Origin: Geosiphon pyriformis
Taxonomy: Eukaryota; Glomeromycota; Glomeromycetes; Archaeosporales; Geosiphonaceae
Assembly: GCA_016748015.1 (NCBI GenBank)
Contig: JAAOMT010000007.1
Location: forward strand, 46,035-110,034
Reading direction: 5' to 3'
Length of the DNA: 64,000 nucleotides
Below the pieces are notes generated by a model. It ran no database searches, was not told the DNA's origin, and saw only the letters and a program-made list of their open reading frames with translations. The position numbers and the translations under genes were made by a program. This document shows positions 23,101-34,837 of the stretch, piece after piece. Positions within the stretch are counted from its first letter, which is position 1; each line of letters begins with the position of its first letter.

Positions 23101-24790
23101 GGCTTGGGAATCATTAAAACCCAAGCTTTTTTCCAAGGCTCAAGTACTGATTCACAAAACAAACACAAATTTAAAAACACCAAAAACATATTCAAAACCA
23201 AATTGTCACAGTATTTCTATAATTTATTTGTAATGCCAGACAAACTGGCCACTTTCCTATCAGGCAAACTTAAAATTACACTAAACATTTCATCAAAACC
23301 AATCAGACACATCACATTAGAAAAGACATCATTAAAAACATGATCCAAAGACTGATATTGGCAAAACCAAACATCAGAAATATTAAAAAATACTTCATGT
23401 TTTCTGGTCCAATTTTTCATGATCTCATCCATCTTTGATTTAACTAACTTGGGCTCCAAAACCAACTTATCATCCACAATCAAATAATTCAGTACTATTT
23501 TGCAAAAAGAATGCTCCAACACACTTTTAATAATATGATCTTTGTTTAATTCAAAACTCTTCATCTTTTTACTAATAACCAACTTAATATGAGATTTCTC
23601 AGCATGCCTGAATTTTAGCAACTTAGAAGAACAATAAGACTTTCTTGCTCTGGCCAGAGCTAACCAAATAATGTCAAAATTAAAACCTGATAGAAAAAAA
23701 AATTCACAGTTGACATACTATCTGCATCAAGCATATTCTACTTATTCATCAATAATGTAAATTCATTACTAGAAACTATACAAGAAGTCTTAATCAATTT
23801 AGATGCCAAAATCTCCAATTTGTAAAACCTAGAAGATCTTTTGGTAAAAACACTATCAAAACCCTTAAACCACTTCTTTTTGAACATTCCATCAACTAAA
23901 AGAATAACAATTCTATAAACAACATCTCATATTGTATCCAAATTAGAGAATTGCCTGAATGTAGCAAAGTTATTAGAAAACATCACAGCATTAGCTGCTG
24001 TAGCATTCTTAAATTTACTCTATTTTATCTTATCAGCATTATTAACATCAAACTTCTAATGATTCATATTTGCCTGTTTGCATAAAAAGTTTAAATGTAC
24101 ATCCAACAAACTTTTTAGTTTCACAGAAACAGTGACAACTCAATAATTAATGTCAAAATATTCTTTAACAAAAAGCATATCATGAATCACCAATGTATTA
24201 ACCAGATTAAAAGAAATAAACATATAGTTAATTGTCTTTACAACACCCTTAGAATTAGTCCACATTGGCACTTTTACAAATAAGCTCTCATCTAAAAAAT
24301 TAACCAGATTTAAATTGAAGTATTTCTTAAAACTAGCACACTTGTAAGAATTATTTTCATTGAAATTGCCATTCAAAATAACAAAAGAGAATTCATTCAC
24401 AGTTCTTGCAATTAATGAATTAATATTACTGGCTTAAGAGAACCAAACTGCAGAAAAAACACCAACATAGAATTCCAAAATTGAAACAGAAAGTTTGTTT
24501 TTGAAGAGTAACTGGATAGAAAAAAGCCAACTAGGCACCTCAGAAATCATATATACATGTTTAACCAGAGAGGCATTCATAACAATTATGACTTTAGAGC
24601 TTATGTAACCAGAATTCAAACCAGAAGTAAAAATTTGAACATCATTAAACTTATTAGTGATCCAAAGACGAATTTTCTTTTTCAGATTTGTCTCTGTAAA
24701 AATCAAAATTAAATTGTTTATATCTTTATGCCACTGAATAATGTCTATTTGTTTAGCAGCATTATTCATGTCTCTAATATTATATATAGC
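20129..24790 (-). pseudogene. LINE B ORF2 relic: EEP endonuclease, RT, RNase H, finger
   Basis: The endonuclease opens with NAAKQIDIIQWHK and LIFTETNL (about 24769-24680). It has VILNGNFNENNS in place of the DFNE motif and TINYMFI in place of DYIF. RT follows with KKAWVLMIPKPYEWKG (23150), IIQSPIFAIGS, LWLVLQNMHKTYNSV, in which the catalytic Asp of motif A is Asn, and FIDNTIWVGSSQ, in which the second Asp of the FVDD box is Asn. Downstream are RNase H remnants (LYLDSQAALDNC, about 21230) and an intact C-terminal block at 20821-20129, whose finger reads CSFCDKIKVLDYVFSC with His replaced by Tyr. All these losses are G:C to A:T. Confidence 0.82.
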
Positions 24791-25019
24791 TATCTTCTAA
24801 ATGAAAACAGTCATTAAGAGAAATAAGCATCAAAACCCAAACCAGCATTATCTATTCTGGCTAACAGATCTATAACTGTGTTAACTAAATTCTTCAAAGT
24901 ACTTTCCAGTTTTGAAATTACTGATGGATCAAAACTCACTGTTTCTGTAACAGTTTTACCATTAGTGGTCACATCCAAACCCTTACTCATTACTGTATCT
25001 GCTCCTTAATTCTGTGATG

Positions 25020-26585
25020 AAGAAATTACCAATGGCTAACATCTAGGGCTAGGCTAGAAAACTGTTGGTTCAAGTGCATCCAACTTTTTAGCCAGCTTAT
25101 CAACTTGCTCTGCAAGACTGGTGAGACTGCACTCAAGGGTAACAACCTGTCATTTAATTTCACAGACACCAGCAGGATAGGTTTTATCTCTGAAAAGAAA
25201 CCAAAACTGACTGAACAATTACTTAAAGAGAAAGATAAAAAAGACAACCCACCAGCAATTTGTGCTTAAAAAGCACCACTAAAAGAAACAAAACAGGCAA
25301 CCAAAGCTAAATGTTTGGCATAAATAGCAGCCAGCCTGCTTTTATCAACATCCAAAAAGATTTTACAAGGCAAGCCACTAGAAAAAAATTTCTTACCTAA
25401 AACACAGGCCAAAGATATATGACCAGATTTCCCACACTTAACACATACAGCAGAAACAAGACAAAACCAGCAAAAATGAACACTCTTTACTATTGGTGTG
25501 GTTTCCATGACAGTATCCAAAGATTTAGCTAAGTCAAAACAAACAATGGGGCATCTGGTCTAGTCATATGTAACAAGATGACAATCAATTACACATGTTT
25601 TCCCATCCACAAAACCAACAAAATTTCAAATGTCATGAACATTTGCTTTTATTGGCAAAGTATAGAGCAATGCTCTATAATTATTTTTTTTATCTCAAGA
25701 TTCTCTGTTTTTATCAGACTTAGCAACACCCAGCATTTTTTTTAATTAGGATAGACTATTCTGTTGTAACCAAATTAACATGATTTGATTGCTTAAACTC
25801 AATTATAGTCTTCTGTCAAAGTTCCACCAATTGTATTTTAATCGACTTAATTATTTTAAACTTGAACAGCACAGTACATATAGTCTCAGTCAATGTTTCA
25901 ATACGAATTTTTTTACTACTACAGTCCGATCTAAATGACCAGTGGATTTCTTCAGATTAGTATTTACCAATATATTTGCAGCTTTTGTTTTTTCTGTAGT
26001 CTGTGCCAAACTCAATTCAGAAGTAAAAAAGGCATAGATGATTCCAGCAAATTTTGAAAAGGTAGAGGCCTTCTCAAAACCATTAACTTTTGAAAACAAC
26101 TTTCTAACAACTACAAATTTCTCCTAATAAGATTTTTTAGCAACTTTATTTAGGCCAATATCCAAAGCAAATGATTTCCTAACAGACACATTAACCAGAT
26201 TTTTCAGTAGAGGAGAAAAAATTATAGGAGCATCTAGAAGAATGTTATTATTATCAACATTGTCTAAGAAATTGATCTTTCCCAATGGTGTACTTAAAGC
26301 TTTTTTTGTCACCAATCTTGGACTTTTTGGCATTTGGTTGGAATCACCCTTATTGAACAAACTCTTTTCATCATAATTCACACTGGTTTCCTCTATAAAA
26401 CACTTTTTTTCTATATTGACACTATCAAATTTGGTGGTATTATTAGTCTTAGATACCCAGAAACTACCAACTGTTTTTTCAGACAAGACTATTTTGGAAG
26501 CAATACTATCTTTCAAAACACCATCTTTTCTTTTTTTTAGAGACATTATCCTTTCCACCACTACTAGCACCAAAGCTTTTGACAA
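25020..26585 (-). pseudogene. LINE B ORF1 relic: RNA-binding protein with zinc knuckle
   Basis: ORF1 of this LINE family makes a nucleic-acid-binding partner of the ORF2 enzyme. The N-terminal part is open from 26585 (MSKALVLVVVERIMSL) to 26124, then FSKVNGFEKASTFSKF continues after a stop at TAA (KKSY*EKF). A CCHC knuckle CVKCGKSGHISLAC (C-x2-C-x4-H-x4-C) lies at about 25450-25405. The segment after it (25247-25026) is leucine-rich and may form the coiled coil seen in copy C. At least three breaks separate these blocks. Confidence 0.75.
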
Positions 26586-26745
26586 ATTTCTTCATTACAG
26601 CAATATTATAGCCAATAGTGGTCTTATAATTAAGCAAAAAAAAATTGGATTTATTGTACTGAATCGTGAAAAACTTTTTTTTAAAAAACTTTTTGACTCT
26701 TTTTTGGAAATTTGGGATGAAGAAAAGAAAAAAGTTTTTTAGTTT

Positions 26746-27282
26746 TTAATAAGAAGTTAAAAATTATTTTTTTTCCCAATTATTTATTATTTAAATTTAA
26801 TCATATTAATTAATTTATATATATTAGTCGAAAATTACAAATATATTTAAATATTTATTTATAATAATATTATTATTATTATTGTCAATATTAATAGTTT
26901 AACAAATATGGTTCAGATATTATCTAGTATATATAAACAAATTACACATTTATAATTAAATATAAATCATGTATTTACTATATATAACCAGTTATTCAAA
27001 CCAATTAATACTATATTATATACAAATATTACTATTTAATTTTAAAAAAACAAACATTTATTTTAAAAACCAAAATACATTATAAAAATCTTATTAATAC
27101 TTATTATTCAAATATTTTTGCTAAAATAATAACTAAATAAATTTTAAAAACTATAAAAAAAAAATTATTAGCTTTTATAAGTCTTTTTTTATTGTTATTT
27201 ATACTTAATTTTGTATAATTAAATATATTTTTTAAAACTTATTACAATATAGTATACAAAAAAAACCAAGTAATTTTGGTGT
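26746..27282. other. AT-rich spacer between LINE B and solo LTR
   Basis: A/T-rich with no gene; contains short (TAT)n and (ATT)n runs around 26860-26885. Confidence 0.5.
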
Positions 27283-28175
27283 TGTTATTCATAGAAATTA
27301 GGAATATTATAATTAGAAGAATAGCCAATCAGAAGTAGGCATAGTAATAAAGGAATTCTAGGATTCCTCTTAGAAGAATTACAGAATTCTAAAATTACAG
27401 AATTTCTGACTAGAGAATTGAGGAATTCAAAAAATCTTGTATAACATTAATTATATATATATATAATAAAAGTATTAAAAGCAGAAAAAGAAATTTCAGG
27501 AGAATTTAAGAATTTCTGGAGAATTTAATAGAGTTTTATTAATTTAGAACAATACTCTTCCTTCAAAAAATAGAATACTATAACTTGAAGTAAAATTGTT
27601 TTCATATTAATGAAATTATTCATTATCTTCAAATCTATGTTATTATCTACTATTTAACTTATTGACACAATAGTTTTTGATCATGGCTATTAACAAGATA
27701 CTTATTTTTTATTTTTTATTTTATTTTCTTTATTTTTTTATTTTTTTTATTTTTTTATTTTATTTTCTTTTGTTGTTCACTAAATTGATTAAAAAAAATT
27801 ATGCACTAAGTAATTAATGTTAAGAATAGCTTGGTAAAAGACCCAAAAATAAGAGTATAAAATTTATAAATTAACAGATAGCTTATTAAAAGGGCATAAC
27901 TGCCAGAATAAACTGGCAACCATGCTGAAAAAAAAATTTGATGAAATAATTATTCTAAGAGGCTACAGATACCAAAGCATACTAACTCGAAGGTTGGGAA
28001 AAAAAACTAGAAACATCACACTAAAATATTAACATTAAATTTCTGTTTATTATACAAAAGACTTAATCAAAACTTTTAGATACAAAATCTTCAAAAACCA
28101 ATACCATATTAGTTATTAAGCACCAAATTATAGGTTTTTTATTTGCTTTAACACTCCAAATAATTATCTGTAACA
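27283..28175 (+). repeat. Solo Gypsy LTR
   Basis: A complete LTR of the same family as 3149-4012. It runs from TGTTATTCATAGAAATTAGG at 27283 to CTGTAACA ending at 28175, which preserves the terminal CA. No Gypsy internal sequence lies on either side, so it is a solo LTR, usually left by recombination between two LTRs. The flanks are GTGT on the left and GTAT on the right, which fits a 4-bp target duplication with one G/A change. The internal T-rich tract (27705-27770) and GAATTCC palindromes (27350-27430) match the other copies. Confidence 0.85.
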
Positions 28176-29450
28176 GTATTATAAAAATTAGAAATAGTTT
28201 TAATAAACTAATTTTCAAATATATAATTTTTGCATAGTAAAATATATATAATATTATTATATAAACTAAAAAATAAAGATTTTAAAATTAAAAATAACAT
28301 TAATAATTTTCTAACAAAAAATTTTTATTTAATAATCAAAATTTTTAACATTTTAACACAAATAAATTTGATAAAATAATAATTAATAATAAAAACAATA
28401 ATATATACTAATTAATAATAAGAATTATAGAAATAATTTTATATTAATCAATAACTTAAATATCTGTTAATAACAATATATATAAAAAAAGCAGTTGTAA
28501 ATGAAAAATAATAATAAATATTAATTTAAATATTTAAGTACTTTTTATAAATTAAAAAACATTTTTTTTTAACATTTTAATAAATATAATTTAACTACTA
28601 TTTAATATATAAAACCAAACTAAATAGTTTTAATTAAGTATATTTTATATATTAATTATATATAACTAGCTATTCAAATTAATTAAAATTATACTACATA
28701 TTTATATATATTAAAATATTATTTCTAAAACCAAAAAAAAACAAATATTATTATTTGTATTTAAAACTTATAGCAAATATTTTATTAATACTAAGTAAAT
28801 ACAGCAAATTATCAGAAAATTTACATAAAAAACCATGTAAGTTGTAAGAATATAAAAAACTATTTTTAATTAAACTATATCTTTTTATAATAACTTTATA
28901 TTGTAATTTATGCAGCCAAATTTTTTTTTATAGTATATAAAAATTGTTAATTTATAAAACTTATAAAAAGTTTTTTTTTAATTTAATAAACAATTAATTA
29001 ATAGTAATAGTTTTAAAAAAATTATATATAATTACAATATTCCTAAAAAGTAATGACAAGGTAACTCTTACAGCATGTAATTTTTATTATAGTTTAATTA
29101 GTTATTGTTAAAATATTTTAAGTAATAATTTAAATATACATATATTTTATGCTACTATTTTTATTTTTTAAAACAAAATTGTTTTAATTAATAATATGTT
29201 TAATTTTTTGTAATAGAATATAATTTTGTAAAATTCAATTATAAAGTTATTAAAAAATTTTAACAACAAATTATTGAAGTTCAACCAAAATACTTTAAAA
29301 AACTAATATTTCTTTTTATTTTTATAAAAAATATATATAACAACTTTATAAAAATAGTTAAATTTAAGCAATTTATTATTTACAAAAAACTTTATCAAAA
29401 ATGTATTATCAGATTAAAAAATTGTAAATTAAAATTATTTTATTAAAGCA
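28176..29450. other. AT-rich, nothing recognised
   Basis: Very A/T-rich with no usable frame. It may include the 5' part of the decayed Tc1 element described next, but I could not find its terminal repeat. Confidence 0.45.
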
Positions 29451-30060
29451 ATTGAAATTAAGACACAATTTGTAAAAACATATTCTAAGATTAAAATAAG
29501 TAAACAAACTATTTGCAATAAACTTTTTAAATTTGTTTATATAGTTGTTTTATTAAATTATATATCTCTATTATCAAACAAGCTAAACAAAATTGATTAG
29601 TATAAGTTTAAAAACATTCTAATTATAATTGATATAAAGTAGTATTTTTAGATGAAACAACTTTATAAATATTTTAAAATACTTGTTTGATTTGGTTTTA
29701 TTTAGATAAATTTATTATACTAATAGTAAAACATCTATTTAAACTTTATATATAAGAAGCAATTTGTGCATATAAAAAAATTGAAATATATATCTTTACA
29801 AAAAATATAAACTGATATTTTTATCATAAAATTCTTAATAAAAATTTATATTATAATACAATTAGCATATATAAATAACAATATTGGATTTTTTAACATG
29901 ATAATAATTTAAAACATATTTCAAAAAATGTTTATACAGATCTTGAAATACAACTATTAAATTGTGTTTTGTTTTGGTTATTATATAATCTAAATCTCAA
30001 TTCAATTAATAATATTTAGACTATTTTTAAATAAAATATTGAAAAAAAGTAAAGCAATAA
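29450..30060 (+). pseudogene. Almost erased Tc1/mariner transposase
   Basis: In plus-strand frames through stop codons, several Tc1 hallmarks survive in the right order. A helix-turn-helix-like ISKQTICNKL and LLNYISLLS lie near 29480-29580. VVFLDETTL, matching the first-Asp FSDETTF motif, is at 29637-29665. Then come AICAYKKIEIYIF, YWIF*HDNNLKHISK, matching WxFQxDNDPKHTSK with the second Asp (about 29885-29930), and LNLNSINNI*TIFK*NIEKK, matching DLNPIENxW..FK.NIEKK (about 30000-30055). The third acidic residue is lost. From 29637 on it is one frame interrupted only by stops, nearly all explained by C-to-T or G-to-A changes. It is a different copy from the element at 50.9-52.2 kb and much more decayed. 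Confidence 0.68.
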
Positions 30061-31507
30061 TAGCATACAAAAAAATATTTTTTAAGCAATTTTTATTACA
30101 ATAGTAAAAAAAATGAAATAATTTGTCTAATAAAACTATTTTTAATTATATTACTAGTATACAAAATCGAATTTAAGATTATATTAGTATAAAATTTATA
30201 CTAAATATTAATTTTTTGCATATATATATTTTATTTATAGTTCTATTAAATATTAAAATTTAAACAAAAATTATTATATATAAAAAAAATACTTTATTAT
30301 TATTTTTCAAAAGAACTGTAATATTTTTGTATAATATTTATTAAAACTTGTTAAATATTTTAATCAAAAATTTTATTGGTTTTAAACAACCAATTATTAT
30401 TAATAAGTATTTAGAACTAAGTTGATTTTATTATTAATTTTTTAATAAATATAATAATATCATTAACTTAAAAAAAAAGTTGTTTATTTTGTTAATAAAA
30501 GTTTTAATAATTTTATTAATGATAATAATATATATATTAACAATATAATTTATTTAATAATAATACTTTTTGTTAAATTATTATTTATAATTTATTTAAT
30601 AATAATACTATTTATTAAATTATTATTTAAAATTAACTTAATAATATGACTATTAACTTTAATATTAATATATATAACAGTAATAAATTTGTTTAAATTT
30701 AATATAATTCTATTAATTAGTGGCTTTTTGTTTTATTTTTCAGATTAAATAAAAAAATAGTAATAAAAATATTGTTTTTAATAATAATAGTATATAAAAT
30801 AATATTAATAATATTGAATTTTAAGTTGTTAATAATATTTTGATTTTTAAATATAATAAAAAGACTTAAATAGTTTTAAAATTTTAAAAATAATAACTAT
30901 ATGTTTTTTAAATTTTTGGTTTAGATTTTTTGTTGTCAATTAACATTATTAAAAATTAGCTAATAAGTAATTATTATTGACTATTAATTTTGTTAATTGG
31001 TTTTTGGTTTTAAGTTATTATTTAATATTTAAACCAAGAATTATTATTATACAATTGTTATAATTATGATAATAATTTTTATAATTGCAGTTAATAAATA
31101 ATTTATTGTTGTAATTAAAAATAAAATACATATATAAGTTGTTAAATTTGTGATTAAAGTGTTAAAAAATAATATTAAAATAACTAATATTGTTTTTGTA
31201 AAGTTTTAAATTTGTAATTTAGAGTTAAAAACCAGTAATTAAAATTTTAATATTAATTTGGTAACCAAAATTTACAATTGATTTTTATATAATATTGTTT
31301 ATAATAATAATTGCAAATTTAAGTTTTTTATACTTATTATTAATTAGTAATAATAACTATAATCAAATTTAATAACAATTATAATTTTAATTATTCTTAT
31401 AGTATTAAAAAAATTAATATGTTGTTTAATTATTAATTAAATATTTTTTATTAATATAACTGCTGTTTAAAAATTAACTAAAAAAATTATACACAATAAT
31501 TAATAAA
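30061..31507. other. AT-rich spacer with a short tandem duplication
   Basis: No gene seen. A segment AATTTATTTAATAATAATAC plus about 22 further bases occurs twice in tandem with few changes at about 30547-30630. Confidence 0.5.
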
Positions 31508-31658
31508 AAACTTCTTTCTCTTCTTCATCCAAATTCATCAAAAAGCAATTTTTGAAAAAAAAGTTTTTTGTTTTTATCTTGCTTGTTTTATTATTTTTAC
31601 CATTTCTCAAGCTAATAACCCTTTTGTAATAGACTTAAAGACTGCTTTGAGTGGCAAT

Positions 31659-33513
31659 ATGTTTAAAAAAAAAGCTTCAAAAAGTGTTCATCATGGTTTT
31701 GTTGATGGTATTTTTTTTCAAAAAAAAAAGGTTTTTGTTGGCAATATTAAATACTTTGATGATAAAAGAGAAATTTCTCTGACCAAACCTGATATCAATG
31801 AGAGCATGTATTCAAATATGGACAGTGAGTTCAGTGACAATAAGCTTGGTGGTGCTGCAATAGATTTAGGTGATACTTTTTTTTAGTTCTGCTGCGACAA
31901 CTCTCAAAGCTAAGAGAGTTAATATTGATTTGGTTAGTGGTTCTTCTATTGGTACTATTGATTTTAAAATAGATGAGAATTTGGTTTATCTTCTTTTTCC
32001 TTTCAATATTTCTCTTGAAAAAAGATAGATTGACCTCAAAATAATAAAAACTCAGATTGAGGTGTCTATTAAAAAATTCTTTGTTTTGGATATTAATCTC
32101 TTAACTGTAGAAAAAAAATTAATAATGGCAAAAACTCAGTTTGTTAGAAAAAAATTTTCAGTTGTCAATGGTTTTGGAGAGACTACTACCTTCTCAAAAT
32201 TTAAAAAAATTATTAAATCTACTTTTACTTTAGAGAGCAGCATAGAAAAGACCATGTTATTGGCTAGAGAAAAAAGAATTGTCATAAACCCTAATCTCAA
32301 AAGACAAGGTATTTGTTTAGATTAGGCTGTGGTGATTAAAAAAATTCTCATAGATATGCCTAAAGATATAATCGTCACTACAGTAATTGAATTTGGTCAA
32401 ATTGTGTCCATCAAAATCCAGTTAATTGGAATGTGACAAAAAACTGTAGTAGAATTTGCCAAATCAAGTCAAGCTAATTTGTTGACTATAAGATAGTCAT
32501 TTTTAATCAGAAAAGATTTTGTGTACATGACTAAAGCTGTAGAAAATTGTGACATCTGGATGTTAAGGAATTGGTTTAGAGCTTTTTTATTTACTTTGTC
32601 AGTAGAAACAATTGTTTATGATTTAGGCACTCTCTTTGATAGAACTAGTGGAAAAACCTGCATTATTAATTACTCAATAAAGTCTGATAACCAGGTTTGT
32701 TGTGCTGTAATTGGTTTTGAATTTAAGAAGAGTTTAGAATTTGCATATTGCATTAAACTGATATTTGGTGATGTTAAACTTTTTTGGGCTAGATTGAATT
32801 TAGTTTGTTGTAGAAAGTGTGGACATTTTGGTCATTCTGCTTTGGAGTGTGATATACCAACTACATCTACCTCTAAGTCATCAAAGTCAGTTAAAAAAAT
32901 TACTTCAAAGGTGTGTTGTTTTCAGCTGGCAAAGCTGTATACAAAGAAAAATGTTCCTATCTTCTGTTCTGCTGCTTTTGGCAGCAAGTCTTGGGCACAG
33001 GTAGTTTTGCTTACCTCTTCTTCTGATGGTTCTTATTTTAGTTCTGGTTGAAGATTTGGTTCTTCTTTTCTTGGTGCCTCAAATGATAAAGAAAGCACAC
33101 TGGTTGTTCAAGATGGTTTTTCAATTAACAATTGTCTGGCTTCACTAAAATGCTGTTTGAAATTGCTGGCTGATTAAGTATTAGATATTGTATGCAGATT
33201 AAATGGTGTAGAGCTGGTGCTCCTAATGTCTGTTTCTTAAGTTAGACCTCTGGTTATTTTTACTTCTATATTGTCGATATCAAATACTGTTATAGTTCTG
33301 GATATTCTACAGCCATTTTTTTCTCTTCCATTTTCTGTGATAAAGGACAAGATTGTGGATTTGGGTCTGAGCAGTTCAAAAGTTCTTACTTCTAAAGTCA
33401 GTGGTTTGAAATCTAAGATAATAGCTCTTGAAGTTTCTATTGGCTCAATTTTAAAGAAGTTGGATTTATTGTGTATAAATTTAGGCTTTTTGATATGTCA
33501 TTCACATCCATGA
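31659..33513 (+). pseudogene. LINE C ORF1 relic: zinc-knuckle RNA-binding protein
   Basis: The first ATG of the open N-terminal block is at 31659 (MFKKKASKSVHHGFVDG). After a frame change, VNIDLVSGSSIGTIDFK and IKKFFVLDINLLTVEKK continue to about 32325. The central domain (32521-33051) contains TSGKTCIINYSIKSD and ends in the CCHC knuckle CRKCGHFGHSALEC (about 32812-32853; C-x2-C-x4-H-x4-C intact). A serine/lysine-rich part follows. The last block (33271-33513) contains LKSKIIALEVSIGSILKKLD, a likely coiled coil, and overlaps the start of ORF2. The arrangement of N-terminal domain, knuckle and coiled coil suits an ORF1 nucleic-acid chaperone. Confidence 0.75.
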
Positions 33514-33877
33514 GTAAGCTTATTTGGAAAGTATCTACATGTAATATTAGAGACATGAAAAATTTAGCTAAACAGAATAATATTGTTTGTTGGCATAAAA
33601 ATTTGGGTAATATGGTTTCTATTATTACTAAAACAAAATTAAGGTCTGGTATTAGGTCTTGAATTATAAGTAAGTTTGATGGAATCCGAGTTTTCATTAT
33701 TGGTTTGAATGCTAATTTTTATGATACTGGAGTTGCTATAATCATGAACAATTTTTTGGTTTGGCATGTATTAAAAATAGATAAGATTTTTAGTTATTTG
33801 ATTTTAGTACATTTTTTGTTCAAAAACAAGCTTTCAGTTACATTCTTGGATCTTTATACTGGTGCATCTATTGGTGC
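33495..33877 (+). pseudogene. LINE C ORF2 relic, first part: EEP endonuclease N-terminus
   Basis: ORF2 begins around MSKLIWKVSTCNIRDMKN and runs through NNIVCWHKN, IITKTKLRSGIRS, where the usual endonuclease ETK motif has lost its Glu, and FKNKLSVTFLDLYTGASIGA. A TGA after GIRS stands where copy B keeps Trp (RLWITNKF). Coding sequence is cut at 33877 by the Gypsy LTR and resumes in the same domain at 37071 (VYFSQAADINFIIF). Confidence 0.8.
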
Positions 33878-34837
33878 TGTTACAAGTAATTATTTGGGGT
33901 CTCAAATCAAATAACAAACTCATAACTTGATGCTTAATTAATGTTCTTGGTTGATGGTTTTATCTGATGGTTGTTTGTATCTAAAAATATTGTTATCTGA
34001 AGATTTTGAGTGAGTTCTTTGTATAATGAACAAAGATTCAATGGTGTTTATCTGTAGCTTCTCAAAACTGTAGTTTCATCAATTTTTTTCTCAGCATAAT
34101 AGCCGGTATTCCTCTTAGTAAGCTATCCTCAATCAAGTGTTCTACCTTTATTTCTGGGTCTTTTACCAGTCACTATATTCTGACATCAGTATTTCCGCAT
34201 GTGAATCCTTTAATCAAGTTAATAAACAGAAAAAATAACAAAAGAAAAAATAAAGAAAAGAAAGAAAAATAAAGAATAACCCAAGGCAATAATAATTAGT
34301 ATCTTATCAATAGCCATGATCAAGAGCTATTGTTCCAGTATAGTTAAGTATCAATTATTATTAATATAAAATATTGATAGTGGAGAGTAGATTTAAGATA
34401 TTGAATAATTAATTATTTGATATTTGTGATGTGGAAGATTGCTTAGATTAGATCTAAACGAAGAGGTCTTTAACTAAAAGATTCTGTTTTTTATTTATTT
34501 TAATAATTATGATTTGCGAGTCTAATTGATTCTATGAGTCTAATTGACTCTGCAAATCAATTAACTCTGAGTTCCATTGACTAATTTTCTAACTTCTAAT
34601 ACTACTGTTATATATACATATTTGAGATTCCTTAATTTCTCAATTTTTTATGTCAGGAATTCAAGAATTCCTGGAATTCTGTAATTCTTTGAGAGAAATT
34701 CTGGAATTCTGGAATTCTGTGATTTCTTCTATGAAAATTTTGCAATTTTTGGAATCCTGGAATTCTATATTTTACTATGTTTACCTATGATTGGCTAATT
34801 TATATATTAATATACTTCCTATATTTTATGAGTAATA
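33878..34837 (-). repeat. 3' LTR of the Gypsy element in LINE C
   Basis: Reverse complement of the family LTR: it starts TGTTACAAGTAATTATTTGG (intact terminal GTAACA on the element strand) and ends GAGTAATA. It closely resembles the LTR at 36103-37070, including the TAATTGATTCTATGAGTCTAA block (about 34526) absent or diverged in the LTR at 3149. Confidence 0.87.

Larger units (their letters stand above)
20000..26745 (-). mobile_element. LINE copy B, close to full length, minus strand
   Basis: It reads from a 5' end near 26745 (pyrimidine-rich CTTTTCTTCATCC, similar to the start of copy C) to a 3' tail near 20000-20105 (GGCTGGTCATGTATG on the minus strand, then an A-rich end). It contains ORF1 with a zinc knuckle and ORF2 with endonuclease, RT, RNase H and C-terminal finger. 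It is the least degraded ORF2 C-terminus in the window but carries stops, frameshifts and a mutated RT active site. Its 5' end faces that of copy C about 4.8 kb away. Confidence 0.87.
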
